A stretch of 64,000 bases of DNA from Ascidiimonas aurantiaca (GTDB lineage Bacteria; Bacteroidota; Bacteroidia; Flavobacteriales; Flavobacteriaceae). The stretch is from positions 124,001 through 188,000 of the forward strand of contig NZ_JBBEWR010000010.1 in the NCBI RefSeq assembly GCF_037646345.1. Direction: 5' to 3'. Both the position numbers and the translations under genes were made by a program. Positions 53,457-63,342 of this stretch are shown piece after piece (position 1 is the stretch's first letter; every line of letters starts with the position of its first letter). The notes below the pieces were generated by a model, which was not told where the DNA came from, searched no databases, and worked only from the letters and a program-made list of their open reading frames with translations.

Positions 53457-53873
53457 ATGGCAGCCAATAAAACACAACCCACCAACGCCTCAGTGACCCA
53501 TTTTATAAACAGCGTAACCGAAGGCAAAAAACGTGAAGATAGTATGAAGCTGTTAGAAATGATGCGAACCATTACCGGTGAAGAACCCGTTCTTTGGGGC
53601 CCGAGCCTTATTGGTTTTGGGAAAGTACATTACAAATACAAAAGCGGTCGCGAAGGCGATTGGTTTTTAACCGGGTTCTCTCCCAGAAAACAGAACCTTT
53701 CTGTATATGTGATGCCGGGATTTAAAAGATATGAAGAATTAATGCAAAAACTGGGTAAATACAAAACCGGTAAATCCTGTCTCTATATCAAAACATTGGG
53801 CGATATTGATGTAAAAGTACTGCATGATCTCATTACATTAAGCACAGAACACACTAAAACTTTATATAACTAA
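53457..53873 (+). CDS. DUF1801 protein
   Basis: 138 residues, YdhG/DUF1801 fold: VTHFINSVTEGKKREDSMKLLEMM, ILWGPSLIGFGKVHYKYKSGR-like segment and the basic SCLYIKTLGDID. No catalytic motif known. Preceded by a 173-base gap in which I see no element I can name. Confidence 0.86.
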   Translation: MAANKTQPTNASVTHFINSVTEGKKREDSMKLLEMMRTITGEEPVLWGPSLIGFGKVHYKYKSGREGDWFLTGFSPRKQNLSVYVMPGFKRYEELMQKLGKYKTGKSCLYIKTLGDIDVKVLHDLITLSTEHTKTLYN

Positions 53874-53894
53874 CTATCAATATACTACCAGTTT

Positions 53895-55331
53895 ATGAAA
53901 AAAACAGCACTACTTGCAGTGACCCTTACCGTTTGCTCGCTACATTTCTCACATGCCCAAAAACTAACAGCGAATAAAAAAGCAGTAATTGCCTCCGTTG
54001 AAAATCACAAAGAAGAACTCATTACATTAAGCGATAAGATATGGGCCGCTGCCGAAACAGCCTTTAATGAAACCGTTTCATCTGATTTACTGGCCAGTTA
54101 TGCCGAAGCACAGGGTTTTAAAGTAGAGAGAGGTGTGGCAGGCATGCCTACGGCTTTTGTGGCTTCTTATGGAAGCGGAAACCCTGTGATCGGGGTGTTG
54201 GGTGAGTTTGATGCCCTCCCCGGTATTTCCCAAAAAGCACAACCCGATAAAGAACCGCTAAAGGAAGGAGCTGCGGGACACGGTTGCGGACATAACCTCT
54301 TTGGTGTAGGTAGTCTGGCTTCGGCAATAGCCGTAAAAGAATTAATGGAAAAAGGAAAACTGAAGGGCACCGTAAAATTCTTTGGCACTCCTGCAGAAGA
54401 GAAATTTTTTGGAAAATTATGGATGGCAAGAGAAGGACTGTTCAATGATCTGGATGTTTGTCTTGACTGGCACCCTTCCGCTGCAACCAAAGCCGATGTA
54501 CAAAGCTCACTGGCCCTGGTAGATTTCATAGTCGAGTTTCGGGGCCAGGCGGCACACGCATCTGCCGATCCCTGGAACGGGCGCAGTGCTTCGGATGCAC
54601 TTGAACTATATACCACAGGAATAAACTACCTAAGAGAACATATTAAGCCCACCGTGCGCATACATTACCACATTCAGGATGGCGGACAGGTGGTTAACGT
54701 AGTTCCCGATTACTCCAAAATATGGGTACGGGTACGGGATACTAAACGCGACGGAATGATCGAAGTTTATGAACGGGTAAAAAAAATGGCAGAGGGTGCA
54801 GCTATTATGGCAAATGTTAGTTATGAGATCAAACTTGTATCCGGTATTCATGAAGTACTGGTAAACAGAACCGGTGGCAAAACCATGCAGTCCAACCTGG
54901 AGTTACTAGGCCCTATTACCTACACAGAAGAAGAAATTGCCTTTGGGAAAAAAATACAAGAGGCTACCGGTAAACCACAAATTGGTATGGATAGTGAAAT
55001 ACGACCCTTAGAAGTCACCAAAGAACACCCGGGAGGAGGATCTACCGACGTTGGCGACGTAAGCTGGCTAGTACCTGAAATACGGCTGGGTGTAACCACC
55101 GCCCCCAAAGATACACCGTGGCATTCCTGGGCCGTTGTAGCATGCGGAGGCATGTCCATAGGCCATAAAGGTATGCTCTATGCCGGTAAAGCTATAGCAA
55201 TGACCATGACCGATCTGTTTGAAAACCCTAAACTGGTAACAGCTATTCAAAAAGAGTTTAAAGAAAGGAAAGGAGATTATCAATATGAAGCCATTCTTCC
55301 TCCCGGCCCACCCCCTATAGGCCAGAATTAG
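53895..55331 (+). CDS. Secreted M20 amidohydrolase (AbgB-like)
   Basis: 478 residues. Signal peptide MKKTALLAVTLTVCSLHFSHA. Zinc ligands in GHGCGHNLFGVG and in the EEKFFGKLWMAREG, LDWHPSAAT and GSTDVGDVSW motifs; a dimerisation lid in the middle. Family members split p-aminobenzoyl-glutamate or related N-acyl amino acids. Twenty-two bases after the DUF1801 gene. Confidence 0.91.
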   Translation: MKKTALLAVTLTVCSLHFSHAQKLTANKKAVIASVENHKEELITLSDKIWAAAETAFNETVSSDLLASYAEAQGFKVERGVAGMPTAFVASYGSGNPVIGVLGEFDALPGISQKAQPDKEPLKEGAAGHGCGHNLFGVGSLASAIAVKELMEKGKLKGTVKFFGTPAEEKFFGKLWMAREGLFNDLDVCLDWHPSAATKADVQSSLALVDFIVEFRGQAAHASADPWNGRSASDALELYTTGINYLREHIKPTVRIHYHIQDGGQVVNVVPDYSKIWVRVRDTKRDGMIEVYERVKKMAEGAAIMANVSYEIKLVSGIHEVLVNRTGGKTMQSNLELLGPITYTEEEIAFGKKIQEATGKPQIGMDSEIRPLEVTKEHPGGGSTDVGDVSWLVPEIRLGVTTAPKDTPWHSWAVVACGGMSIGHKGMLYAGKAIAMTMTDLFENPKLVTAIQKEFKERKGDYQYEAILPPGPPPIGQN

Positions 55332-55344
55332 AAATAAAAATTGT

Positions 55345-55369
55345 AAAAGCACCTTTTGGGTGCTTTTTT
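55345..55369 (+). terminator. Terminator after the M20 gene
   Basis: AAAAGCACC (55345-55353) pairs with GGTGCTTTT (55359-55367), followed by more T. Confidence 0.85.
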
Positions 55370-55478
55370 ATTAAGTTATATTCAATACAATTCTTTTATT
55401 TTTTGCGAGCCTTCTATAAGCTACTATTTTCAAAATAGGATAATTTTCCATGTATCAAACCTGAAAATATTACCGCTT

Positions 55479-56792
55479 TCAAGACCGTACGATCCTGGCG
55501 CCAATAGCAGCAAGCCGGGTATCTATGTTTTCATAACCCCTGTCAATTTGCTCTATATTGTGAATGGTTGATTGCCCTTTGGCAGAAAGTGCGGCTATAA
55601 GAAGAGCTACACCCGCCCTAATATCGGGAGAGGTCATGGTGGTAGCCTTTAAAGAGGATTTAAAATCATGGCCAATTACCGTGGCACGATGCGGATCACA
55701 CAGTATGATCTTGGCTCCCATATCAATAAGCTTATCCACAAAAAAGAGACGGCTCTCAAACATTTTTTGATGAATAAGCACACTTCCCCGTGCCTGTGTA
55801 GCAGTCACGAGAATAATACTTAATAAATCGGGAGTAAAGCCTGGCCAGGGAGCATCTGAAATGGTAAGAATAGAACCGTCAATATAACTTTGGATCTCAT
55901 ATCCGTCAGTATGGGCAGGGATATGAATATCGTCTCCCACTTTTTCCACTGTGATGCCCAGTTTTCGAAAAACATCTGGTATTTGCCCCAGGTTCTCCCA
56001 GCTCACCTGTTTAATGGTGAGTTCACTTCGGGTCATAGCTGCCAAACCAATCCAGCTTCCTATTTCAATCATATCGGGAAGAATGGTATGCTCACAACCC
56101 TTTAATTGTGATACCCCTTCTATCTCAAGTAAATTAGAACCTATACCTTTTATTCGTGCTCCCATACTAGTAAGCATTTTACAAAGCTGTTGCAAATATG
56201 GTTCGCAGGCGGCATTGTATATAGTGGTCGTGCCCTCTGCCAGTACAGCAGCCATAACAATGTTGGCAGTTCCTGTAACCGATGCTTCATCCAGCAACAT
56301 ATGTGCCCCTTTCAAGCGGCCGTTAGCTGTATATACACCGTAAAAATGCTCTTCCCTATTATATCGAAAGGATGCTCCTAACTTTACAAAACCTTCAAAA
56401 TGCGTGTCCAGTCGGCGTCGTCCAATTTTGTCCCCTCCCGGTTTAGGGATATACCCCTGTCCGTATCTTGCCAGCAATGGCCCTACGATCATTATAGAAC
56501 CACGCAAACCTCTTCCGTCTTTTTTAAACTGTTCAGACTGGAGATAATCCAACCGAATATCATCTGCCTGAAAAGTATAACTTCCCGGGCCGTTCTTTTG
56601 AATTTTTACCCCCAGGTTCTCTAATAAGCCTATAAGCTTATTTACATCAATAATATCGGGTATATTATTAATAACTACCTTTTCAGGTGTTAATAAAACG
56701 GCACACAGTACCTGTAGGGCTTCATTTTTTGCGCCCTGCGGGGTGATCTCTCCATGAAGCGGTTGGCCACCTTCAATTATAAAAGTTCCCAT
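55479..56792 (-). CDS. murA: UDP-N-acetylglucosamine 1-carboxyvinyltransferase
   Basis: 437 residues. Substrate-binding Lys and Asn at 22-23 (GAKNEALQ), the loop PKPGGDKIGRRRLD and a C-terminal RAGVALLIAALSAKG. MurA transfers enolpyruvate to UDP-GlcNAc in the first committed step of peptidoglycan synthesis. The loop residue that is Cys115 in E. coli is D121 here, the substitution that makes MurA insensitive to fosfomycin in other bacteria. Upstream gene: DUF4290, same strand. Confidence 0.95.
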   Translation of the reverse strand: MGTFIIEGGQPLHGEITPQGAKNEALQVLCAVLLTPEKVVINNIPDIIDVNKLIGLLENLGVKIQKNGPGSYTFQADDIRLDYLQSEQFKKDGRGLRGSIMIVGPLLARYGQGYIPKPGGDKIGRRRLDTHFEGFVKLGASFRYNREEHFYGVYTANGRLKGAHMLLDEASVTGTANIVMAAVLAEGTTTIYNAACEPYLQQLCKMLTSMGARIKGIGSNLLEIEGVSQLKGCEHTILPDMIEIGSWIGLAAMTRSELTIKQVSWENLGQIPDVFRKLGITVEKVGDDIHIPAHTDGYEIQSYIDGSILTISDAPWPGFTPDLLSIILVTATQARGSVLIHQKMFESRLFFVDKLIDMGAKIILCDPHRATVIGHDFKSSLKATTMTSPDIRAGVALLIAALSAKGQSTIHNIEQIDRGYENIDTRLAAIGARIVRS

Positions 56793-56819
56793 AAAAATAT
56801 GTGTGTAGGAAGGATATGT

Positions 56820-57470
56820 TTAGTAACGCTTTTTACCTCTGTTTCCGCGATAATTCTTTTTCCCGTTGTTCGTATTTCTACCATTTCCGGTACGCGTTCT
56901 GCCTCTCATGAGCTCACTACTGTTAGTGAGGTCTTCATCCCATTTAGCAAGATTGATCCTGCCGTCACTAAGTTCGTACAAATGTTTAAAGATCACTTCA
57001 TCTTCTACCGTATCCTTGTTCCAGTTAAGGTAGCTTTTTTTCATGTGATTGGCTATGGTATATTTCAATGCCTGTTTGAGATCACCTTCTTCCCAGCTAT
57101 TGGCAACGTCTATCATTTTCTTTATGTTGTTACCATAAAAACGATATTTGGGATAGTTTTGCGGGTAATCAAGCTTTTCAGGGCGTTCTTCCAGCATTTC
57201 TTTGGAAGGTTTGGGAAAAGGAGAATCTACATCCAATTGAAAATTAGACATAATAAATAACTGGTCCCAGAGTTTATGTTGAAAATCCGGAACGTCCCGA
57301 AGGTGCGGATTAAGATTTCCCATCACGCCAATGATGGCCTGAGCTACTTTGTTACGTTCTTCACGGTTTTCTATAGAAATCGCAAAATCAACCATTTTTT
57401 GTATGTGCCTTCCATACTCAGGAATAATGAGCCGTGGCCTTTCAGTATTGTATTCTAAATTATCTGTCAA
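56820..57470 (-). CDS. DUF4290 protein
   Basis: 216 residues, mostly helical, with conserved RLIIPEYGRHIQKMVDFA, HLRDVPDFQHKLWDQLF and YGNNIKKMIDVA, and a basic Arg/Asn/Gly tail that may bind nucleic acid. The family is a Bacteroidota marker of unknown function and usually precedes murA, as here (27-base gap). Confidence 0.9.
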   Translation of the reverse strand: MTDNLEYNTERPRLIIPEYGRHIQKMVDFAISIENREERNKVAQAIIGVMGNLNPHLRDVPDFQHKLWDQLFIMSNFQLDVDSPFPKPSKEMLEERPEKLDYPQNYPKYRFYGNNIKKMIDVANSWEEGDLKQALKYTIANHMKKSYLNWNKDTVEDEVIFKHLYELSDGRINLAKWDEDLTNSSELMRGRTRTGNGRNTNNGKKNYRGNRGKKRY

Positions 57471-57576
57471 AATATTGAAAATTTGCTAAACAGCGGTAAA
57501 TGCTTTCAAAGCGAAGTTATTAGGTTTGCAAAATAGTAAAAAAACATATACTAATCAGGTAAATTACCAAAAAATT

Positions 57577-57864
57577 CTACAAAGAGATAATTCCCTCTAT
57601 CTGGGAAACCTCTTTATACTTTTCTATAACTTCATCAGGGTTTTTAAGATTTACTGTAACAGAGACACTTGTATAATTTCCTTTAGACGACTTTTTGGTG
57701 TGAATAACAGCTCCCGTATTATCAAAAATAGTATGAATTTGCTGTACTTTAGAAGTATCAGTAGGAACAATAAATTTGTAAAGGTAGTCAGACGGCCAAA
57801 GAGTACTGTTGGCCAGTTCGCCTTTTAACCGGGAATAAAATTCATCCTGTTGGGATGCATCCAT
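57577..57864 (-). CDS. DUF493 (YbeD-like) protein
   Basis: 95 residues from ATG 57864 (a start at 57897 adds eleven residues without support). Ferredoxin-like fold with YKFIVPTD near the start and NYTSVSVTVNLKNPDEVIEKY. Small conserved protein of unknown function. Confidence 0.86.
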   Translation of the reverse strand: MDASQQDEFYSRLKGELANSTLWPSDYLYKFIVPTDTSKVQQIHTIFDNTGAVIHTKKSSKGNYTSVSVTVNLKNPDEVIEKYKEVSQIEGIISL

Positions 57865-57955
57865 AGTGCTCAATTTTAAAAGCACAAAGATAGACAATTC
57901 ATATTTTTAAGTTACCATTGTATTTCATTAATTTGTCGCTGAAAAAACCAATGGT

Positions 57956-58495
57956 GTGAGTGTTCAGAAAATTGTTATTACAGGAGGTCCCGGAACCGGA
58001 AAAACCTCTATTATCAATACCTTACAGGTACGGGGATACAACTGTTTTCCTGAAATTTCCAGACAAGTTACCCTTAAGGCCCGTGAGCAGGGAATAGAAC
58101 AACTTTTTCTTTCCCGGCCCCTGTTGTTTAGCGAGCGACTCCTGGAAGGGCGAAAAAAGCAATTTCAGGAAGCTTTGGAGCATGCAAACCCATATGTTTT
58201 TCTGGACAGAGGTATTCCCGATATTCTGGCATATATGGATTATATTGGTGACGAATATCCTTCCCTTTTTCAGGAAGCCTGTGAGACACATCGTTATGAC
58301 AAAGTATTTCTGCTTCCACCCTGGAAAGCTATTTACAAATCAGATAATGAGCGTTATGAGAGCTTTGAACAGTCTGAAAAGATTTATAAATGCCTGAAAA
58401 AAACCTATATAAAGCACAAGTATGATTTAATTGAAGTTCCTACGGGTGCTGTAGATAAACGAACTGATTTTATAATTTCCATGCTGGAGACGTGA
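57956..58495 (+). CDS. AAA_28-type ATP-binding protein
   Basis: 179 residues, GTG start. P-loop GGPGTGKTS, EISRQ and FLDRGIPDILAYM (the D-R-G-x-x-D loop found in nucleotide kinase-like AAA_28 proteins). Probably a small kinase or an ATPase of the NadR-kinase type; substrate unknown. Overlaps the recQ start (GTGA). Confidence 0.87.
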   Translation: MSVQKIVITGGPGTGKTSIINTLQVRGYNCFPEISRQVTLKAREQGIEQLFLSRPLLFSERLLEGRKKQFQEALEHANPYVFLDRGIPDILAYMDYIGDEYPSLFQEACETHRYDKVFLLPPWKAIYKSDNERYESFEQSEKIYKCLKKTYIKHKYDLIEVPTGAVDKRTDFIISMLET

Positions 58496-60393
58496 ACCAA
58501 CCCAATGACATACTAAAAAAATACTGGGGGTATGATAACTTTCGCCCTCCGCAGGAACAGGCTATACAGTCTGTACTTAAAGGTCAGGACACTCTGGTTC
58601 TTCTTCCTACCGGAGGTGGCAAGTCGCTCTGTTTCCAGATTCCCGCTCTGGCCTCTCCCGGTATATGTATTGTGGTTTCGCCTCTAATTGCTCTTATGAA
58701 CGACCAGGTACAACAACTAAGGGCTAAAGGAATAAAAGCAATCTCTCTGGCAGGGAACCTGTCATATTCTGAGCTGGATACTTTACTGGATAACTGCGTA
58801 TATGGAAATTACCGGTTTCTGTATATTTCACCCGAACGCCTTAAACATGAGCTGGTACTTGCCCGAATAAAACAGATGGCTGTAAACAGTATCGCTGTAG
58901 ATGAGGCACATTGCATATCGCAATGGGGTAACGATTTTCGTCCGGCGTATAAAGATATCGTCAGGTTAAGAGATATCTTCCCTCACGTACCTGTAATTGC
59001 ACTTACCGCATCAGCCACTCCCAGAGTGGTCAACGACATTATTACAGACCTGAAGCTTACCCCTGTGCATACATTTAAAAAATCGTTTGCGAGACCTAAC
59101 CTAGCTTACCGGGTGATCCACACCGAAAACAAATTAGCAAAAACTGAACATCTGCTAAAAGAATATCAGGGAACCTCCATTATCTATGTAAGAAGCCGAA
59201 AAGCTACCGTTGAGGTAGCCGAATATTTGAAAAAGAGACACATCACTACGACTTTTTATCACGGTGGGATCTCCAGCGAGGAAAAAACCAAACGCCTTCA
59301 ACAATGGATGGATGGAGAGGTAAGAGTCATGATAGCTACCAACGCTTTTGGTATGGGGATAGACAAACCCGATGTAAGAACTGTTATTCATCTTGCACTG
59401 CCTGAAAATCTCGAAAATTACTATCAGGAAGCCGGCCGTGCAGGAAGAGACCTTAAAAAGGCTGCTGCCTTTCTCATTACTTCCCGCCACGATATTACGC
59501 TTGTTAAAAAACAGTTTTTAAGTGTCTTGCCAGATGTAAACTTTGTGAAAACGCTATATAGAAAATTATGCGCGTATTTTCAGGTATCGTATGGGGAGGG
59601 TGAGTTTGATACTTACCAACTGGAGTTTTATCGTTTTTGTGAGACCTACCGCTTTCCGGTACCTTTGGCATACAATGCCATGAAACTTTTAGACCGATAC
59701 GGTGTATTAAGACTTTCAGAAACCTTTCACAGGAAAACTACAGTACATTTTGCTGTGCCCGGAAGCTCTGTTCTGGCATATCTTAAGCGAAACCCGTCTT
59801 TTGAGGTCGTCACAAAAGCCCTGTTACGCACTTATGGAGGGATCTTTGATCTGGAAACCTCCATAAATACTCACCTTATCGCCAGCAAAACAAAAGTTTC
59901 GGAAGCCCAGGTATTCCATGTTTTAAAACATCTGGCGCAAGACGGCCTTATCAATTATACAGCCTCACATACAGATGCTGAAATTACATTTCTCCAGCCA
60001 CGGGAAGATGAAAAGACTATTAATGTTATTGCCCGGCACATAAAAGAACAAAATAAACATAAAGAGGAGCAGGTAAAACAGATAATTGCATACGCTACAA
60101 ATGTGACCAGATGTAAAAGTGAATGGCTCCTCTCCTATTTTGGAGAAAAAAATACAACGCCCTGTGGTATTTGCTCATTTTGCCAAAAACCTGATGAAAA
60201 TGTTTCACAAGAGAAAATGGTACTTCTGCGGCAGGACATCCTGAAAGCTCTCGAAAAAGATCCCAAAACATCAACAGAACTTGTCAGGTTGTTTACCTTT
60301 ACTGAGAAAACAGTACTGGAAGCACTTCGATACCTTGCTGAACAGGACCGGATACAGATAAACCAAAAAAATCAATATACTGTTAAAATATGA
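58492..60393 (+). CDS. recQ: ATP-dependent DNA helicase RecQ
   Basis: 633 residues, GTG start. Helicase motifs: LLPTGGGKSLCFQ, VDEAHCISQWGNDFRP, SATPRVVNDI, and the late RATN-like ATNAFGMGIDKPDVR and QEAGRAGRD. Zinc-site cysteines appear only near residue 540-565 (RCKSEW, PCGICSFC), after two winged-helix-like segments, and no HRDC domain follows; instead there is a short winged-helix tail. The order differs from E. coli RecQ. Overlaps fmt by four bases. Confidence 0.92.
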   Translation: MNQPNDILKKYWGYDNFRPPQEQAIQSVLKGQDTLVLLPTGGGKSLCFQIPALASPGICIVVSPLIALMNDQVQQLRAKGIKAISLAGNLSYSELDTLLDNCVYGNYRFLYISPERLKHELVLARIKQMAVNSIAVDEAHCISQWGNDFRPAYKDIVRLRDIFPHVPVIALTASATPRVVNDIITDLKLTPVHTFKKSFARPNLAYRVIHTENKLAKTEHLLKEYQGTSIIYVRSRKATVEVAEYLKKRHITTTFYHGGISSEEKTKRLQQWMDGEVRVMIATNAFGMGIDKPDVRTVIHLALPENLENYYQEAGRAGRDLKKAAAFLITSRHDITLVKKQFLSVLPDVNFVKTLYRKLCAYFQVSYGEGEFDTYQLEFYRFCETYRFPVPLAYNAMKLLDRYGVLRLSETFHRKTTVHFAVPGSSVLAYLKRNPSFEVVTKALLRTYGGIFDLETSINTHLIASKTKVSEAQVFHVLKHLAQDGLINYTASHTDAEITFLQPREDEKTINVIARHIKEQNKHKEEQVKQIIAYATNVTRCKSEWLLSYFGEKNTTPCGICSFCQKPDENVSQEKMVLLRQDILKALEKDPKTSTELVRLFTFTEKTVLEALRYLAEQDRIQINQKNQYTVKI

Positions 60394-61337
60394 GAACGCT
60401 CCGAATCGTTTTTATGGGCACACCCGATTTTGCCGTAGGCACACTCAAGGCCCTTTTGCATGCTGATTATAACGTAGTAGGTGTGATTACTGCACCCGAT
60501 AAGCCGGCTGGCAGAGGCAGAAAGCTTACAGAATCGGCTGTTAAAACCTTTGCTGTTTCCCGGGGGCTGCCTGTATTGCAACCTCAGAACCTAAAAGATC
60601 CAGGGTTTCTGGAACAACTAAAACAACTTGACGCCAATCTACAGATAGTGGTGGCATTTCGTATGCTGCCTGAAGTAGTCTGGAAAATGCCAGAATTCGG
60701 TACATTTAACCTCCATGCATCCCTCCTTCCCGATTATCGGGGTGCAGCCCCTATAAACTGGGCCATTATAAACGGAGAAACGCTTACAGGCGTTACTACT
60801 TTCTTTATAGACCATATGATAGACACCGGTGCCATTATTGCTAAAGAAGAGGTACCGATACCCGGTGATATGACGGCTGGAGAGTTGCACGATCAATTAA
60901 TGGAAAAAGGGGCCGGGCTAGTGGTAAAAACTGTAGAAAGCATACAAAAAAATGCGGTGACCACGACACCTCAACCCAATGTAAGTAACCAAAAATCTGC
61001 TCCCAAGATCCACAAAGAAACCTGTAAAATAAAGTGGAATAATGGTACCAAAGACATATACAATCACATAAGAGGGTTAAGTCCCTTCCCCACTGCATGG
61101 AGTTATATGGCAAATAAAGATGAAAAAGTTGCAGTAAAAATATTCAGGGGATTGCCAATTTATGAATCTCACAATTTACTTCCCGGTACTATACGGGTGG
61201 CAGAGTCTGGTGTAAAAGTTGCTACTCTCGATGGTTTTATAGAGCTTCTGGAAATACAATTACCGGGGCGTCGAAAAATGCTGATAAAAGATTTGTTGAA
61301 CGGGTATGATTTTGACCCAAATGCAAAAATGCTCTAA
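60390..61337 (+). CDS. fmt: Methionyl-tRNA formyltransferase
   Basis: 315 residues. Rossmann start RIVFMGTPDFAVGTLKALL, catalytic loop NLHASLLPDYRGAAPINWAI with His/Asp in DTGAII, and a C-terminal OB fold for tRNA. It formylates Met-tRNAfMet. ATGA overlap with recQ. Confidence 0.95.
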   Translation: MRTLRIVFMGTPDFAVGTLKALLHADYNVVGVITAPDKPAGRGRKLTESAVKTFAVSRGLPVLQPQNLKDPGFLEQLKQLDANLQIVVAFRMLPEVVWKMPEFGTFNLHASLLPDYRGAAPINWAIINGETLTGVTTFFIDHMIDTGAIIAKEEVPIPGDMTAGELHDQLMEKGAGLVVKTVESIQKNAVTTTPQPNVSNQKSAPKIHKETCKIKWNNGTKDIYNHIRGLSPFPTAWSYMANKDEKVAVKIFRGLPIYESHNLLPGTIRVAESGVKVATLDGFIELLEIQLPGRRKMLIKDLLNGYDFDPNAKML

Positions 61338-61443
61338 ACCCTTATGCATAGAGGCTTACAGGAAAAAAATCCGTATTATGTCATTACTTTATTAACAATG
61401 AAGTCAAGTTATTAACAAAATAAGGGTTTTCGCCCGATTTTAC

Positions 61444-61473
61444 TTGTGTGGTACTCAAATCCGTATAAATTTG
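61444..61473 (+). promoter_or_regulatory. Promoter of the HU gene
   Basis: TTG (61444-61446), 19 bases, TAAATTTG (61466-61473). A long 5' untranslated region of about 53 bases follows. Confidence 0.8.
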
Positions 61474-61529
61474 TCTAACGATTACAGTAATCTTATGTTT
61501 AACCAACAATTAATTTTAAAATTTACATT

Positions 61530-61802
61530 ATGAACAAATCAGAATTGATAGATGCTATGGCCGCAGATGCAGGCATCACCAAAGCAGCAGCAAAAAAAGC
61601 ACTGGAATCTTTTCTTGGTAGTGTTGAAGGATCCTTAAAAAAAGGAGGCCGCGTATCCTTAGTAGGATTTGGTACGTTCTCAGTTTCTAAAAGAGCTGCC
61701 AGAGAAGGAAGAAATCCACAAACCGGAAAAACTATCCAAATTAGCGCTAAAAACGTAGTGAAGTTTAAAGCAGGAGCAGACTTAAGTAAAGCTGTTAACT
61801 AA
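61530..61802 (+). CDS. HU-family DNA-binding protein
   Basis: 90 residues: MNKSELIDAMAADAGITKAAAKKALESF, the beta-arm GFGTFSVSKRAAREGRNPQTGKTIQI with the conserved R-N-P tip, and a helical C-terminus. Normal size for HU; nucleoid protein. Confidence 0.95.
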   Translation: MNKSELIDAMAADAGITKAAAKKALESFLGSVEGSLKKGGRVSLVGFGTFSVSKRAAREGRNPQTGKTIQISAKNVVKFKAGADLSKAVN

Positions 61803-61820
61803 ATAACAGTTCTACAAAAT

Positions 61821-61864
61821 AATACAACAAAAAAGCATCCGTTTGGATGCTTTTTTGTTGTATT
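61821..61864 (+). terminator. Strong terminator after the HU gene
   Basis: A 20-bp stem (61821-61840 with 61845-61864) with a GTTT loop; the inner part is GCATCC/GGATGC flanked by A/T runs. Works on either strand. Confidence 0.9.
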
Positions 61865-61939
61865 AGATCGATTAAAAAGTACTAAAATTTGTTTTTTTCA
61901 ATATTTTAGTTAGATTTAACTAAATTTAACATTTATAGT

Positions 61940-62500
61940 ATGGTTGCCATAAAACCTCAAAAAGGGCATTTACTGATCGCGGAACCATCTATTATAGGTG
62001 ATGTTTCGTTTAACAGATCAGTAGTTTTGCTGGCAGAGCACAATCACGAAGGCTCCATAGGATTTATACTTAACAAACCCCTTTCTTTTCAGCTCAATGA
62101 ATTGGTGCCGGAAATAAGTAAACCTATGAAAGTGTATAATGGCGGCCCTGTTGAACAGGATAATCTGTACTTTATACACAGGGTACCGGAACTCATTACT
62201 AACAGTATCGAGATATCTAATGGTGTATATTGGGGAGGCGATTTTGAAAAGATCATAGACCAAGTCAATAATGGTACCATTAAAAGTACGGACATCCGTT
62301 TTTTTCTGGGGTATTCCGGTTGGGAGCAGCTACAACTGGATAAAGAACTTCAGTCAAGCTCCTGGGTAGTTCTTGAAAACATTTATAAAAGTAACATTGT
62401 TAAAAAACGGGCAAATCATTTCTGGAAAGAGAAAATGATTGAATTGGGAGGTGATTATATGCTATGGTCTAATGCCCCCGAAAATCCCAATCTTAATTAA
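61940..62500 (+). CDS. YqgE/AlgH family protein
   Basis: 186 residues: KGHLLIAEPSIIGDVSFNRSVVLLAEHNHEGSIGFILNKP is the family start, followed by NGGPVEQDNLYFIHR and FLGYSGWEQLQLDKEL. Conserved but not understood. Its stop overlaps that of the convergent aminotransferase by 4 bases. Confidence 0.92.
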   Translation: MVAIKPQKGHLLIAEPSIIGDVSFNRSVVLLAEHNHEGSIGFILNKPLSFQLNELVPEISKPMKVYNGGPVEQDNLYFIHRVPELITNSIEISNGVYWGGDFEKIIDQVNNGTIKSTDIRFFLGYSGWEQLQLDKELQSSSWVVLENIYKSNIVKKRANHFWKEKMIELGGDYMLWSNAPENPNLN

Positions 62501-63342
62501 GTAAGGCGCGCCAGAGCATTTACTCTGCCTAACAAACTCCTGCTCACGTCTTTTTCATATATTTTTTTTCTGTATTTAGTAATAGGGTGTATCCCATGAA
62601 TGACATTGGTAATAAAAAGTTCATCTGCTTTTTGTAGTTCAAAAGGAGAGATCGAAGCTTCTTCCAGAGTAAGGCCTTCTGTTTTTGATATCACCTTAAG
62701 CAATTGCTTTCGCATGATACCGTTCAGGCAACCATCAGTTAACGGAGGGGTTTTAACAACATTACCCGATACCAGAAATATATTACCATTAATGGCCTCT
62801 ACCACATTTTTACGTTCATTTAGTAAAAGACAATTCTCATATCCGTTTTCATGGGCATAGATCCCTGCTACCACATGGGTTACTTTATTGGCAGATTTGA
62901 GCGTGGAAAGTAAACCTGCCGGTATCCAGTGATCTTTAAACAGTTCTACCTCATAAGGGGTATCAGGCAGCATATAAAAAGGAGCCTCCAGTACTGATGT
63001 ACTGATTATATATGATACCGTATTTACCTCAGGCGTATAAAAGCCACCCTCATTTCGAAAAACCGTAAGTCGCACCCGTACGGGCAAATTTTCCTGCGCA
63101 TTAGCCTTTAGGGTTTGCAAAATGGATGCTTCCAAATACTCCATAGTAAAATTCATGGGAATATCCATTCGTAATATTCTCATGGCAGCCATAAGGCGAA
63201 GGTAATGGTCCTCCCAGAAAAAGATACGGGAGTTTACCACACGTATTGTTTCAAATACGGCATCTCCATAGCACAAACCGCGATTTGTCTCACCTAAAAA
63301 AGCAGTACCTTCCGGTATCAGATCTCCATTAAAATTAACCAT
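62497..63342 (-). CDS. Class IV aminotransferase
   Basis: 281 residues. GLCYGDAVFETIRV near the start, PLP Lys in LKSANKVTHVVAGIYA (near 167), and ENCLLLNERKNVVEAINGNIF plus LNGIMRKQLL. Could be branched-chain aminotransferase-like or 4-amino-4-deoxychorismate lyase; the sequence does not decide. A terminator-like hairpin ends one base before its ATG. Confidence 0.9.
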   Translation of the reverse strand: MVNFNGDLIPEGTAFLGETNRGLCYGDAVFETIRVVNSRIFFWEDHYLRLMAAMRILRMDIPMNFTMEYLEASILQTLKANAQENLPVRVRLTVFRNEGGFYTPEVNTVSYIISTSVLEAPFYMLPDTPYEVELFKDHWIPAGLLSTLKSANKVTHVVAGIYAHENGYENCLLLNERKNVVEAINGNIFLVSGNVVKTPPLTDGCLNGIMRKQLLKVISKTEGLTLEEASISPFELQKADELFITNVIHGIHPITKYRKKIYEKDVSRSLLGRVNALARLT

